From Paracoccus sp. MC1862 (GTDB lineage Bacteria > Pseudomonadota > Alphaproteobacteria > Rhodobacterales > Rhodobacteraceae): a DNA stretch of 64,000 nt. Made by a program: the position numbers and the translations under genes. Shown here piece after piece: positions 46,146 to 54,876 of the stretch; the stretch's first letter is position 1; every line of letters begins with the position of its first letter. The notes beneath the pieces are model-generated. The model worked only from the letters and a program-made list of their open reading frames with translations, did no database searches and was not told the DNA's origin. The stretch covers positions 1,054,001-1,118,000 of the forward strand of contig NZ_CP067225.1 of the NCBI RefSeq assembly GCF_016617715.1. The letters run 5' to 3'.

Positions 46146-47309
46146 TCACTCCGCCAGTTCGCGCATGACCTTAATGAGATCGGATTTTCCCTCGAAGCCG
46201 ATGCCCGGCAGGTCGGGCATGGTGATATGGCCGTCCTCGACCTTCACGCCGTCTGGAAAGCCGCCATAGGGCTGGAACAGGTCCGGATAACTCTCGTTGC
46301 CGCCGAGCCCCAAGCCGGCCGCGATGTTCAGCGACATCTGGTGGCCTCCATGGGGGATGCAGCGGGTGGGCGACCAGCCGAGCTGCTCCAGCACATCGAG
46401 CGTGCGCAGGTATTCCACCAGGCCATAGGACAGCGCGCAGTCGAACTGGAGCCAGTCGCGGTCGGGACGCATTCCGCCGTGACGCAGCAGGTTGCGGGCG
46501 TCCTGGTGCGAGAACAGGTTCTCGCCGGTAGCCATCGGGCCCGGGTAGAACTCGGACATGGCAGCCTGAAGCTGATAGTCCAGCGGATCGCCGATCTCCT
46601 CATACCAGAACAGCGGGTATTGGCGGAGCATCTTGGCATAGGCGATGGCGGTTTCCAGGTCGAAGCGGCCGTTTGCGTCCACCGCGAGCTGCGCATCGTT
46701 GCCGATTTCGTCCAGAACCGCCTCGATCCGGCGCTGGTCCTCCTCGATCGGCGCGCCGCCGATCTTCATCTTCACCACGTTGTAGCCGCGGTCGAGATAG
46801 CTGCGCATCTCGCGGCGCAGCGCACTGTCGTCCTTGCCGGGATAGTAATAGCCGCCCGCCGCATAGACGAAGACGCGCGAGTTGGCCTCCCGCCCCTTTG
46901 TCTCGGCCAGCAGCCGGAACAGGGGCTTGCCCGCGATCTTGGCCACTGCGTCCCAGACCGCCATGTCGATCGTGCCGACAGCAACGGATCGCTCGCCGTG
47001 GCCGCCCGGCTTCTCGTTTTTCATCATCGCGGCCCAGATCCGGTGCGGGTCCAGGTTGTCGCCCATATCGTTCATCAGCGATGCCGGATCGGCTTCGAGG
47101 ATCCGGTCGCGGAAGCGCTCGCGGATCAGCCCGCCCTGTCCGTAGCGGCCATTCGAGTTAAAGCCGTAGCCGACCACCCGTCGCCCGTCGCGCACAACAT
47201 CGGTGACGACCGCGACAAGGCTGGCCGTCATCTTGCTGAAGTCGATATAGGCATTGCGGATGGGCGACGAAATCGGCTTCGTGACCTCGCGGATATCGAC
47301 GATGCGCAT
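46146..47309 (-). CDS. tarD: D-tartrate dehydratase (enolase superfamily)
   Basis: 387 residues. Matches the Bradyrhizobium TarD pattern with a constant offset of 2: general base K182 in K-M-K-I-G-G (TarD K184), Mg ligands D211 (V-D-A-N-G-R-F-D), E237 (W-Y-E-E-I-G) and E263 (A-T-G-E-N), and acid H320 (I-P-H-G-G-H). The N-S-N-G-R-Y-G-Q-G-G-L-I-R-E-R-F loop is also characteristic. It dehydrates D-tartrate to oxaloacetate in the cytoplasm. ATG at 47309 after AAGGGGAG. Divergent from a LysR regulator and close to a tartrate dehydrogenase. Confidence 0.88.
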   Translation of the reverse strand: MRIVDIREVTKPISSPIRNAYIDFSKMTASLVAVVTDVVRDGRRVVGYGFNSNGRYGQGGLIRERFRDRILEADPASLMNDMGDNLDPHRIWAAMMKNEKPGGHGERSVAVGTIDMAVWDAVAKIAGKPLFRLLAETKGREANSRVFVYAAGGYYYPGKDDSALRREMRSYLDRGYNVVKMKIGGAPIEEDQRRIEAVLDEIGNDAQLAVDANGRFDLETAIAYAKMLRQYPLFWYEEIGDPLDYQLQAAMSEFYPGPMATGENLFSHQDARNLLRHGGMRPDRDWLQFDCALSYGLVEYLRTLDVLEQLGWSPTRCIPHGGHQMSLNIAAGLGLGGNESYPDLFQPYGGFPDGVKVEDGHITMPDLPGIGFEGKSDLIKVMRELAE

Positions 47310-47387
47310 GATGATCTCCCCTTCTTTCCAAGACATCACTAGCCGACCTGCACCGGAGGCAGCCAATGCCGTTTCTCCCTTGAACCA

Positions 47388-47400
47388 TGCCGATTCGGCA
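47388..47400. promoter_or_regulatory. Dyad in the tarD-lysR divergent promoter
   Basis: TGCCGA-T-TCGGCA, a perfect 6-bp inverted repeat between the divergent tarD and lysR starts; probable LysR operator (inference). Confidence 0.42.
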
Positions 47401-47438
47401 CTGTTTATGGTGCAGCGCACGGCAGCGAAGGGATGGCG

Positions 47439-48326
47439 ATGAACTCTGTCTGGCTCGAGGATCTGGTTGCGCTGTCGGAATGCCTGAACTTCTCGAAGGC
47501 CGCCGAGCGGCGCCATGTGACGCAGCCCGCCTTCGGCCGTCGCATCCGCGCCTTCGAGGAGTGGTGCGGTCAGCCCCTCGTGGACCGGTCCTCGCACCGG
47601 CTGGAGCTGACCGATGCCGGGCGGCTGACGCTGGCCGCGGCACAGGACATCCTGCGGCGGACGAATGCGCTGCAGCGCGAGTTGTCCGAGATCGAGAGCA
47701 GCACGAGCTCGCTGACCTTCGCCTCGACGCAGGCGCTGTCCTTCACCTTCTTCCCGGAATGGTTCCGCGATGTCTCGTCCCTTGCCGCGGGCGCCTCGGT
47801 CCATCTTCTGTCGGACAACATGCGAGCGTGCGAGCGCATCATGGAGGATGGACGCGCGCAGTTCCTGCTGTGCCATGCGCATCCGTCCAGCCCCATGGAA
47901 CTGCCTGCGGCCCATTACAGCCGGATCGAGCTTTCATGTGATCGGCTGGTGCCGGTCATGGCCGCAGGCACCACGGCTTGGCTGGACGATCTCGGCAAGG
48001 GGCCGATGCCGTTTCTCGGCTTCGACCACAACTCTGGTTTGGGGCGCATCCTGAACAGCGTGCTAGGGGCACGACGGGACCGGCTGCCGCTTCAGACGGT
48101 GTTCACCTCGCATCTGGCGATGGCCTTGAAAACGATGGTCGCCGAAGGCAAGGGGATGGCCTGGATTCCGGTCAGCCTGATCCGGCAGGAACTGGACGCG
48201 GGCAGTATCAGGCTGGCCGGGGGCGACGACTGGGCCGTGGATGTGTCCATCGTCCTGCTGCGGCCGCGCAGCCGCATGTCGCCGCTGGCGGAACGGTTCT
48301 GGGCCGGGATTTCGAAGGCGGGCTGA
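47439..48326 (+). CDS. LysR-family regulator of tartrate genes
   Basis: 295 residues. HTH region N-F-S-K-A-A-E-R-R-H-V-T-Q-P-A-F-G-R-R-I-R-A-F (residues 20-45) and an effector domain. The ATG at 47439 has GAAGG 7 bases upstream; the ATG at 47433 is too close. Divergent from tarD and convergent with tartrate dehydrogenase; likely senses tartrate (inference). Confidence 0.85.
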   Translation: MNSVWLEDLVALSECLNFSKAAERRHVTQPAFGRRIRAFEEWCGQPLVDRSSHRLELTDAGRLTLAAAQDILRRTNALQRELSEIESSTSSLTFASTQALSFTFFPEWFRDVSSLAAGASVHLLSDNMRACERIMEDGRAQFLLCHAHPSSPMELPAAHYSRIELSCDRLVPVMAAGTTAWLDDLGKGPMPFLGFDHNSGLGRILNSVLGARRDRLPLQTVFTSHLAMALKTMVAEGKGMAWIPVSLIRQELDAGSIRLAGGDDWAVDVSIVLLRPRSRMSPLAERFWAGISKAG

Positions 48327-48348
48327 TCGCCCGCCCCGTGCCCGGAAC

Positions 48349-49434
48349 TCAGGCCAGCATGTCTGCCACGGCCTTGCCGCAGGTTTCCGTATCGGCGTTG
48401 CCCCCCAGATCGCGGGTGCGCAGCAGTTGCTCGGCCAGCACGGCCTCGATCGCGCCCATGACGGCGGCGCTTGCCTCATTCTCTCCGAGGTGTTCCAGCA
48501 TCATGGCGGCCGACCAGATCTGCCCGATCGGGTTCGCGACCCCCTGTCCCGCAATGTCGGGGGCCGATCCGTGGACCGGCTCGAACAGGGACGGGAAATT
48601 GCGCTCGGGGTTGATGTTGCCGGAAGGCGCGATGCCGATGGTTCCGGTGCAGGCCGGACCGAGGTCCGACAGGATGTCCCCGAACAGGTTCGACGCCACC
48701 ACCACGTCGAAGCGGTCGGGGTTCAGCACGAAATGCGCACACAGGATGTCGATGTGATACTTGTCCCAAGTGATGCCCGGATAGGCTTTCGCCATTTCCT
48801 CGACCCGCTCGTCCCAGTAGGGCATGGTGATCGAGATGCCGTTCGACTTGGTGGCCGAGGTCAGCCGCTTGCGCGGGCGCTTCTCGGCCAGGTCGAAGGC
48901 GAAGTTCAAGATGCGGTCCACGCCCACGCGGGTCATGACGGTTTCCTGCAGCACCGTCTCCCGTTCCGTGCCCGGGAAGATGCGGCCGCCGATGGAGGAA
49001 TACTCGCCCTCGGTGTTCTCGCGCACGACATAGAAGTCGATGTCGCCGGGGCCGCGCCCGGCCAGGGGGCACGGCACGCCAGGCATCAGACGCACGGGGC
49101 GCAGGCTGACATACTGGTCGAACTCGCGCCGGAACTGGATCAGCGAACCCCATAGCGAGACGTGGTCGGGCACTGTCTGAGGCCAGCCCACGGCGCCGAA
49201 GAAGATGGCGTCATGGTTGCCGATCTTTTCTTTCCAGTCCTCCGGCATCATCTGGCCGTGCCTGAGGTAATAGTCGCAGGAGGCGAAGTCGAACTCGTCC
49301 ATCTGCAGCTGGAAGCCGAACTTCTTCGACGCGGCCTCGAGAACGCGGATCCCTTCGGGCACCACCTCCTTGCCGATGCCGTCGCCTGCGATCGAGGCGA
49401 TCTTGTGGACGCGGTTCGTCTTCGTTTCCGTCAT
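48349..49434 (-). CDS. ttuC: Tartrate dehydrogenase/decarboxylase (isocitrate/IPM dehydrogenase family)
   Basis: 361 residues. N-terminal I-A-G-D-G-I-G-K-E-V, substrate-binding R-P-V-R-L-M-P-G-V and V-V-R-E-N-T-E-G-E-Y-S-S-I-G-G-R, metal-binding N-L-F-G-D-I-L-S-D, and H-G-S-A-P-D-I-A-G near the NAD site. The whole fits TtuC-type tartrate dehydrogenases, which oxidise tartrate and also D-malate, with Mn and NAD. GGAG 6 bases before the ATG at 49434; 49437 is the alternative. Symbol by similarity. Confidence 0.85.
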   Translation of the reverse strand: MTETKTNRVHKIASIAGDGIGKEVVPEGIRVLEAASKKFGFQLQMDEFDFASCDYYLRHGQMMPEDWKEKIGNHDAIFFGAVGWPQTVPDHVSLWGSLIQFRREFDQYVSLRPVRLMPGVPCPLAGRGPGDIDFYVVRENTEGEYSSIGGRIFPGTERETVLQETVMTRVGVDRILNFAFDLAEKRPRKRLTSATKSNGISITMPYWDERVEEMAKAYPGITWDKYHIDILCAHFVLNPDRFDVVVASNLFGDILSDLGPACTGTIGIAPSGNINPERNFPSLFEPVHGSAPDIAGQGVANPIGQIWSAAMMLEHLGENEASAAVMGAIEAVLAEQLLRTRDLGGNADTETCGKAVADMLA

Positions 49435-49521
49435 CATGCACTCCAGTCCGGTTCCCCCCGGCTGACACCGGGTATTTGCGCCAGCGCTGCCAGCCAGGGC
49501 CAGCGCTGGCAATCCTTCTCG

Positions 49522-50487
49522 TCAGTCGGCGAACTCGCCCGCCGCCTCGATGATCGGCTTCCACCGGTTGATCTCGGAATCGAGCTTGGCATGCAGCGCT
49601 TCGGGCATCGCCTGGGCCGGGGATGCCGGCGTGGTGGCAAGCTGGCCGAAACGCTCGATCAGCGTGGGGTCCTGCATGGCGGCCTGCAGTGCCTCGCTGA
49701 GTTTCGCAACCACCTCGGGGGGCGTGCCTGCGGGCGCATAGGCCCCGTGCCAGACGCTGACCTGGAAGCTTTCCAGTCCCTCTTCGGCAGTCGTCGGAAG
49801 ATCGGGCAGATGCGAGGACCGCTCGGGGCTGGTGATCGCATAGGCCTTGACCTGTCCGTCGTTGATGGGTCCGACGGTGTTGGTGATCTGGTCACAGGTC
49901 AGATCGACCTGCTTGCCGATCAGGTCCGTCAGGATCGGTCCGTTGCCCTTGTAGGGAACGGTCGTCATCTTCGTCCCCAGCGTGGACATGAACAGCGTCC
50001 CGCACAGGTGCGATGCCGCGCCGATGCCGGCATGGGCATAGGTGACGTCCATGCCCTGCTCCTTGATATGGGCCGCCAGTTCGGCAAAGGACCCGGCCGG
50101 GAAGTCGGTGCGCGCCACGACGGTCATCGCGGCATCGCTGATCAAGCCGATGGGGGCGAAATCCTCAGTCGCGTTGAAAGGCAGTTGCCGGTAAAGCGAC
50201 GGCGCCGTGGACATTCCGACGTGATGCACGAGGATCGTATAGCCATCCGGTTCGGCATCGGCGACGTTCCGTGTCCCGATCGTGCCGCCCGCTCCGGTGA
50301 CATTCTCGACGACAACCTGCTGGCCGAGATGCTTCGACATCGCATCGGCCGTCAGGCGGGCGATCGTGTCGGTGGGACCGCCCGCCGAATAGGGCACGAT
50401 GACATGGATGCTGCGGGCAGGATAGTCCTGCGCAGAGGCAGCGACGGCGCCCAGCGATAGCGCGGCGGCAACTAGAACCGGCCTCAT
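49522..50487 (-). CDS. TctC-type periplasmic binding protein (tripartite tricarboxylate transporter)
   Basis: 321 residues. Signal peptide M-R-P-V-L-V-A-A-A-L-S-L-G-A-V-A-A-S-A-Q, then Y-P-A-R-S-I-H-V-I-V-P-Y-S-A-G-G-P-T-D (Bug/TctC signature) and G-G-T-I-G-T-R-N-V-A. Ends A-G-E-F-A-D. Binds carboxylates in the periplasm; here tartrate is likely. No TctA/TctB membrane genes are in the window, so it is an orphan receptor, as often found. RBS GGAGG 6 bases before the ATG. Confidence 0.86.
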   Translation of the reverse strand: MRPVLVAAALSLGAVAASAQDYPARSIHVIVPYSAGGPTDTIARLTADAMSKHLGQQVVVENVTGAGGTIGTRNVADAEPDGYTILVHHVGMSTAPSLYRQLPFNATEDFAPIGLISDAAMTVVARTDFPAGSFAELAAHIKEQGMDVTYAHAGIGAASHLCGTLFMSTLGTKMTTVPYKGNGPILTDLIGKQVDLTCDQITNTVGPINDGQVKAYAITSPERSSHLPDLPTTAEEGLESFQVSVWHGAYAPAGTPPEVVAKLSEALQAAMQDPTLIERFGQLATTPASPAQAMPEALHAKLDSEINRWKPIIEAAGEFAD

Positions 50488-50811
50488 CAGATTCCTCCCA
50501 AAATCCTTAGTTCTCCAAGTTTCCAGTGAACAGCATCCACTTGCGCGGTCCAGTGCCGTTCCGGCCTGAAACAGTGCCGAGGGTGAAAAGCCGCAACGGA
50601 GGCGAGATCGGGTCCTATCCCTCCAGACCTCCAGTGCCTGTTCCTGGTTGCGTATGGGAGGACTTAGCCTTCCCCAAGGCTGCCGACCCGGAGTCCATCC
50701 CCATGCAGTCATGGGATTTCTCCAGGACTTCGCTCCCCGTGCAAGGCCCCACCCGCGCGTTGCGGTGCAGACGGTTGGCAAGGTGCTGTCATCAACAGCA
50801 AAGCGACCATC
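50488..50811. other. Gap between tartrate genes and island replication genes
   Basis: No convincing gene: frames open through here have no RBS or motif. Probably holds the promoter for the tctC-ttuC unit (left) and for the XRE gene (right). Confidence 0.4.
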
Positions 50812-51210
50812 ATGACCAGACCTTTCAAAGACACGCCCGCAGCACAGCTCATTCGCTCGCGCATCATCGACCTGAAGGGCCGCAAGACCCAGGCCCAGAT
50901 CGCGCAGGAAGCCGGCTTCCCGAACGCAAGTTTCCTGGCGATGCTGAAGTCAGGCGCAAACAAGATCGCCCTCGACCGGGTGCTCGATCTGGCGCGGGCG
51001 CTCGACGTCGATCCCGCACATCTGATGCGGCTCGCCCTTGCCCAGTCCATCGGCGAGACGGCGTCGAAGGCGGTGCTGGAGGTGTTCGGCACGCCGGTCA
51101 CGGCAAACGAGGTGCTCTGGCTTCACGAACTGCGGGAGGCCTCTGACAACGCCGATCCCCGACCCATCGCAAAGGGTCGCGCCGCGATCCGCGCCATCTT
51201 CGGCAAGTGA
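50812..51210 (+). CDS. XRE-type helix-turn-helix regulator
   Basis: 132 residues. HTH: L-I-R-S-R-I-I-D-L-K-G-R-K-T-Q-A-Q-I-A-Q-E-A-G-F ... F-L-A-M-L-K-S-G-A-N-K-I-A-L-D-R-V-L-D-L-A (residues 13-60), preceding a helical tail. Typical of island or phage regulators. First of a run of small genes leading to the DUF3987 gene. Confidence 0.72.
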   Translation: MTRPFKDTPAAQLIRSRIIDLKGRKTQAQIAQEAGFPNASFLAMLKSGANKIALDRVLDLARALDVDPAHLMRLALAQSIGETASKAVLEVFGTPVTANEVLWLHELREASDNADPRPIAKGRAAIRAIFGK

Positions 51211-51215
51211 TCACC

Positions 51216-51386
51216 ATGTCCGCTGCACCGGCGGATCCCGCGCGCCTTTCCGGCTGAGACGATCTCACCGCGAATGAACGAGGCTGGATCGAGATGATCC
51301 GGGTGATCTCGGCTGGCTCGGATCCGGCTGTCGACCTCGAGAGCACCGCGGCACTCCGGCAGGCGCTGGATCGGAAGCGCAATTGA
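51216..51386 (+). pseudogene. Small island gene interrupted by TGA
   Basis: M-S-A-A-P-A-D-P-A-R-L-S-G, TGA (51255-51257), D-D-L-T-A-N-E-R-G-W-I-E-M-I-R-V-I-S-A-G-S-D-P-A, ending K-R-N. A Trp codon (TGG) at the TGA would make a 56-residue protein. Unknown function; follows the XRE gene. Confidence 0.45.
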
Positions 51387-51489
51387 CAGGGGCAGGAGGA
51401 GACGCAGCGATCGACCGTCTCCTCGTGACGTCGGGATCCATGGAGGTCGCGCCATTCCTCACCCGCGAGCTCGGAACACCAGCAGGAGG

Positions 51490-51645
51490 ATGTCTGAACA
51501 GAACACGAGCCCTCGTGGAGCTCGAGATCGTCGCTATGACGATTACTATTCGAAGGTCTGGATGAAGGCCCGCGCTCTCGAGCGGGCGCTCGCCGCCGGC
51601 ACCAATGACGGCGCTAGACGTGCTAAACCGGTCTGGCACGTCTAG
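51490..51645 (+). CDS. Small basic island protein
   Basis: 51 residues (M-S-E-Q-N-T-S-P-R-G-A-R-D-R-R-Y-D-D-Y-Y-S) with AGGAGG directly upstream (ATG at 51490). Strong ribosome site and position before DUF3987 support coding. The 3' end overlaps the iteron array; function unknown. Confidence 0.5.
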   Translation: MSEQNTSPRGARDRRYDDYYSKVWMKARALERALAAGTNDGARRAKPVWHV

Positions 51646-51657
51646 CGCGTCTAGCAC
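51611..51657. repeat. Iteron array upstream of DUF3987 gene
   Basis: Three tandem 9-bp repeats GTCTGGCAC, GTCTAGCGC, GTCTAGCAC at 51631-51657 without gaps, plus an inverted copy GCGCTAGAC at 51611-51619. Lies 144 bases before the DUF3987 start. Suggests an initiator or regulator binding site, possibly an origin. Confidence 0.62.
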
Positions 51658-51800
51658 GTTACCGCAGCGGTGCCCCCTTCACAGCAGGTAATTAGATCGC
51701 CAAGCGACGATTCCCCTAGCTGCACCTATAAGCTAGTCGTCTGGAGAGCTCTGCCTTTTCGCTCGGGTCCCAGGCACGCAACTGACCTGGAGAAATGCCC

Positions 51801-53084
51801 ATGACGAACGTCCATGCCCTGTCCATCCCTGCGCCACGTCCGCTTGTTGCCGACGCACGGCACGCCGCTCCCTATCCTACCCACCTCCTTGGTCCCCTGA
51901 GGGCGGCCGTCGAGGCGGCGCACCGGGAGACGCAGGCACCCATCGCGATTGCAGCTCAGAGTGCGCTGGCGGCGGCATCGCTTGCGGTGCAGGGGCACGC
52001 CAATGTGGAGACGCTGGGCGGCTACAGGCCCTTGTCGCTCTACTGCATCACCATCGCCGGCAGCGGTGAACGGAAGTCGACCGTGGACCGGTGCCTTGCG
52101 GGCAGCCTCGACGACTTCGACTGCACGGTATCCGATCCGACAGTGCACGGCTTGTTTCGCATCCTCTCCCGGACACCGTCCGCTGGTCTGCTTTCGGATG
52201 AGGCAGGTTCCTTCTTGGGTAGCTATGCGATGAAGCCTAGCCAGGCGCAGCAGACCTTTGGCACGTTCAACAGCCTGTGGGACGGCAAGCGGATCAGGCT
52301 GGCGCGGGCAAAGGAAGAGACAGTCCTGCATGGCCGCCGTATGGCACTGCATCTCATGATGCAGCCGGCCGTCGCCGAGAAGCTGATCGGCGATCCCATG
52401 GCCGAGGGGATCGGCTTCCTGCCGCGCTGCCTGATCGTAGAGCCCGAGTCGACGATCGGGACGCGTCGCATCACCACCTTTCCCGAGTCGCAGCCGCCGG
52501 CCGAGCGGTCGCGCGAGCGTCTTGTCGAGCTTCTGTCGAAGGAGCTTCCGATCCGCGAGCCAGAGACATTCGAACTCGCACCGCGCCGCTTGCCTCTCTC
52601 CATCGAAGCCCGTGAAGCGCTGGTCACAGCGGCTGACGAGATCGAGCGTGACCAGGCGAGCGGCAACAAGCTCGAGAGTGTTCGGGCCTTTGCCAGCAAG
52701 ACCGCCGAGAACGCGTGCCGTATCGCCGGCGTGCTGGCCATGTGGCGCGATCCGAATGCGGACAAGGTTGAGGCGGAAGACATGGAAAGCGGCCTTGGGC
52801 TTGCGTCCTACTATCTAGACGAGGCGCAGCGCCTTATGGGTCGCTCTGCGTTGGATGCGGATCTCCGCATGGCCGACGAGCTGCGCATCTGGCTGCAGAG
52901 CCGCCCCAACAGGACCTTCCTCACCGCCGACGTTCAGCAGTGCGCGCCCCGGCGGGACATGCTCAAGCGGCCTGTCGCGGATCGTCTGCTGTCGACCCTC
53001 GAGGAGCACGGCTGGATCCGCCGCTTGCCTACAGGAGCCCTCGTTGACGGAGCTCCGCGCAAGGCAGCCTGGACACTGTGCTAG
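51801..53084 (+). CDS. DUF3987-type island helicase/primase-like ATPase
   Basis: 427 residues. P-loop-like A-G-S-G-E-R-K-S-T (residues 86-94), S-D-E-A-G-S-F-L-G (Walker B-like) and a C-terminal winged-helix-like region. DUF3987 proteins accompany integrases in alphaproteobacterial islands and are thought to act in replication or excision. The stretch between P-loop and T-V-S-D-P-T is short, so an internal coiled segment found in longer relatives may be deleted, but the frame is intact. GGAG 8 bases before the ATG at 51801; 51795 is the alternative. Confidence 0.72.
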   Translation: MTNVHALSIPAPRPLVADARHAAPYPTHLLGPLRAAVEAAHRETQAPIAIAAQSALAAASLAVQGHANVETLGGYRPLSLYCITIAGSGERKSTVDRCLAGSLDDFDCTVSDPTVHGLFRILSRTPSAGLLSDEAGSFLGSYAMKPSQAQQTFGTFNSLWDGKRIRLARAKEETVLHGRRMALHLMMQPAVAEKLIGDPMAEGIGFLPRCLIVEPESTIGTRRITTFPESQPPAERSRERLVELLSKELPIREPETFELAPRRLPLSIEAREALVTAADEIERDQASGNKLESVRAFASKTAENACRIAGVLAMWRDPNADKVEAEDMESGLGLASYYLDEAQRLMGRSALDADLRMADELRIWLQSRPNRTFLTADVQQCAPRRDMLKRPVADRLLSTLEEHGWIRRLPTGALVDGAPRKAAWTLC

Positions 53085-53292
53085 ACGCAGAGCAAGCCGC
53101 TTGGTTTCTGCGTTGACGGCGCTGCCAGCAGGAACAGTGCGTGTCGAAGCGCATCCGCTTCTCTGCTTCAACGCCGAGGCCTTTCCTCGCACCTCGGAGC
53201 AGGCGAGCCCGCGCCCGCAGCAGAGCGCCGCTGAAAGCAACAATTCTGCTTCTCCATGCTACAGGTGTCGAGAGCGTGCGTAAAACTAGAAC

Positions 53293-53496
53293 ATGAAACA
53301 CACGAGCGTCTCCCGTCCGGTCACCCTCGAAGACCTGCAGGCCATGCATCGCATGGCCGCGGCCCTTGTCATTGCCGATCCCGTCTATATTCCGATCTTC
53401 GAACGCATCGAGCGCGAGTTGGCTGCCCATGCCTCCAAGCAGGACAGCGTTGCCCGTGCGCGTGCAATCCTCGCGGGTCAGAAGGCCAGCGCCTGA
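53293..53496 (+). CDS. Small hypothetical island protein
   Basis: 67 residues (M-K-H-T-S-V-S-R-P-V-T-L-E-D-L-Q-A-M-H-R ...), helical with a mid hydrophobic patch. Overlaps the convergent integrase 3' end by 19 bases. No recognised motif; position suggests island function. Confidence 0.5.
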   Translation: MKHTSVSRPVTLEDLQAMHRMAAALVIADPVYIPIFERIERELAAHASKQDSVARARAILAGQKASA

Positions 53497-54752
53497 ACGA
53501 TCCCCTGCAGGTGCTCGAGGGTGGCGCCCTTGCCATACCGTTTGCGGTCGAGCCTATGGCCGAAGAGATCCCGCCGAATCCGGTCATCGACCCCGGCTGC
53601 GATCATGCGGTCCTCGAAAGAGTGGCGCAGCGAATACATCGTGTGCTGAGGCGTCTCCGCCAGCCCGTTCTCGCGCAGATACTTGTTCACCGTCGCGGAG
53701 AGCCCGGGCTTGTCGCGATAACGCGGGAAGCCTCCGGGATGGGCGCGCATCGCCTCCAGCGACACGCCACAGAGCGGAATGACACGCCTGGCATGGGTCG
53801 TCTTCAACTGCCGGCCCTCGCCCTCTATCGAGATATGCGCCACCTCGTCTTCCAGCCGGATCCGGTCGGTCGTCAGGTTCGCAATCTCGCTCGGGCGCGC
53901 GCCGGTGTTGACCATCGCGAGCAGGATTGCCCGTGCCTCGCTGTTCAGACCGTCGAGCGCTCCCTTGGCGAGCAGCCTGTCCCGGATCCAGTCGGACGAG
54001 AACGGCGGCCGCTGCCCGGCCTCCCCCTCCTTGAAGGACAACCCGTCCAGGGGCAGCGTCAGTCCAAGCCGCTTCATCCTGTTGACGGTCTTCAGCACCT
54101 CTCCGAGATGGATCAGGTCCTTGTTGGCGGATCCCGGCCCTACGTCGCCCGCTTCGATGCGGTCCAGCCACCACGTCCGGAAGTCGAGCATGTCATCGGC
54201 CGAGATCTCCGAGAGCGCCTTGTCCCCGACCACGTCAATAAAGTTAGTCACCGCCTTGATCCGTGGGTTGCGCCAGCGCCGGAGCTGGTCGGGCGACTTG
54301 CCGAGCGTCTTCTCGCGGGCAAGTTGCCAGTAGGCATCCAAGGCCTTGGAGACGGTCAGCGCGGGCTCCTTCGCGCCGCCGAGGAGCGCCGCTGCCTCGA
54401 TCATGTCCGGCCCATCCTCGCGCATGGGAACGGCCATCATGCGGTCGCGCAGTTCGGTCAGCGGCACTTGCGCCACCTTGTTCACCGGCAGGAACTGGAA
54501 GCCCCGTGCGGTCGCCAGATCGCGCGCAGCCTGAAAGCGCTCCCCCGCGTCGGTGGCGTCACCGGCAAGCTTTGCCTCCCACGCCTCGATCATCTCGGAC
54601 CAGACGGCGTCCGCCTTCCGCTGCGCCAGACTGAAACTGTCAGTATGCAGAGCCACCCAGACGAACTTGCGAGGCGCGATCGCCCGGTAACGCGCAGGCA
54701 CCCGCTTGTAGAGCGACAGCTTGCCTCGGCTGCCCCGTACCTTGATCGCCAT
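53478..54752 (-). CDS. Tyrosine recombinase (integrase) of the island
   Basis: 424 residues. Catalytic residues visible: R286 (T-G-A-R-P-S-E), probable K317, box II Y373-x-x-R376 (Y in place of the usual His), H399 (F-G-H-R) and Y406 (R-K-R-Y-G-K-G). N-terminal SAM-like DNA-binding domain (residues about 150-240). Its upstream side faces tRNA-Ser(GGA), the usual layout for tRNA-targeting integrases. The first codons are duplicated at 38.1-38.5 kb. Confidence 0.86.
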   Translation of the reverse strand: MAIKVRGSRGKLSLYKRVPARYRAIAPRKFVWVALHTDSFSLAQRKADAVWSEMIEAWEAKLAGDATDAGERFQAARDLATARGFQFLPVNKVAQVPLTELRDRMMAVPMREDGPDMIEAAALLGGAKEPALTVSKALDAYWQLAREKTLGKSPDQLRRWRNPRIKAVTNFIDVVGDKALSEISADDMLDFRTWWLDRIEAGDVGPGSANKDLIHLGEVLKTVNRMKRLGLTLPLDGLSFKEGEAGQRPPFSSDWIRDRLLAKGALDGLNSEARAILLAMVNTGARPSEIANLTTDRIRLEDEVAHISIEGEGRQLKTTHARRVIPLCGVSLEAMRAHPGGFPRYRDKPGLSATVNKYLRENGLAETPQHTMYSLRHSFEDRMIAAGVDDRIRRDLFGHRLDRKRYGKGATLEHLQGIVQALAF

Positions 54753-54876
54753 GATGCATCACCTCCCGAGCAGGTGACTGTAGCGCATAATGTAATGCAA
54801 GATTGGGGTGCTCAGTATCTCATCCGCCTGTGTCAATGTAAAAACAACAGGTTAAACGCTGAGTCACAATGAGAAC
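54753..54876. promoter_or_regulatory. Integrase leader and probable attachment region
   Basis: AT-rich DNA between the integrase start and the 3' end of tRNA-Ser(GGA); shared almost completely with 38423-38539. Probably contains the integrase promoter and arm/core sites. Core boundaries are not determined. Confidence 0.5.
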
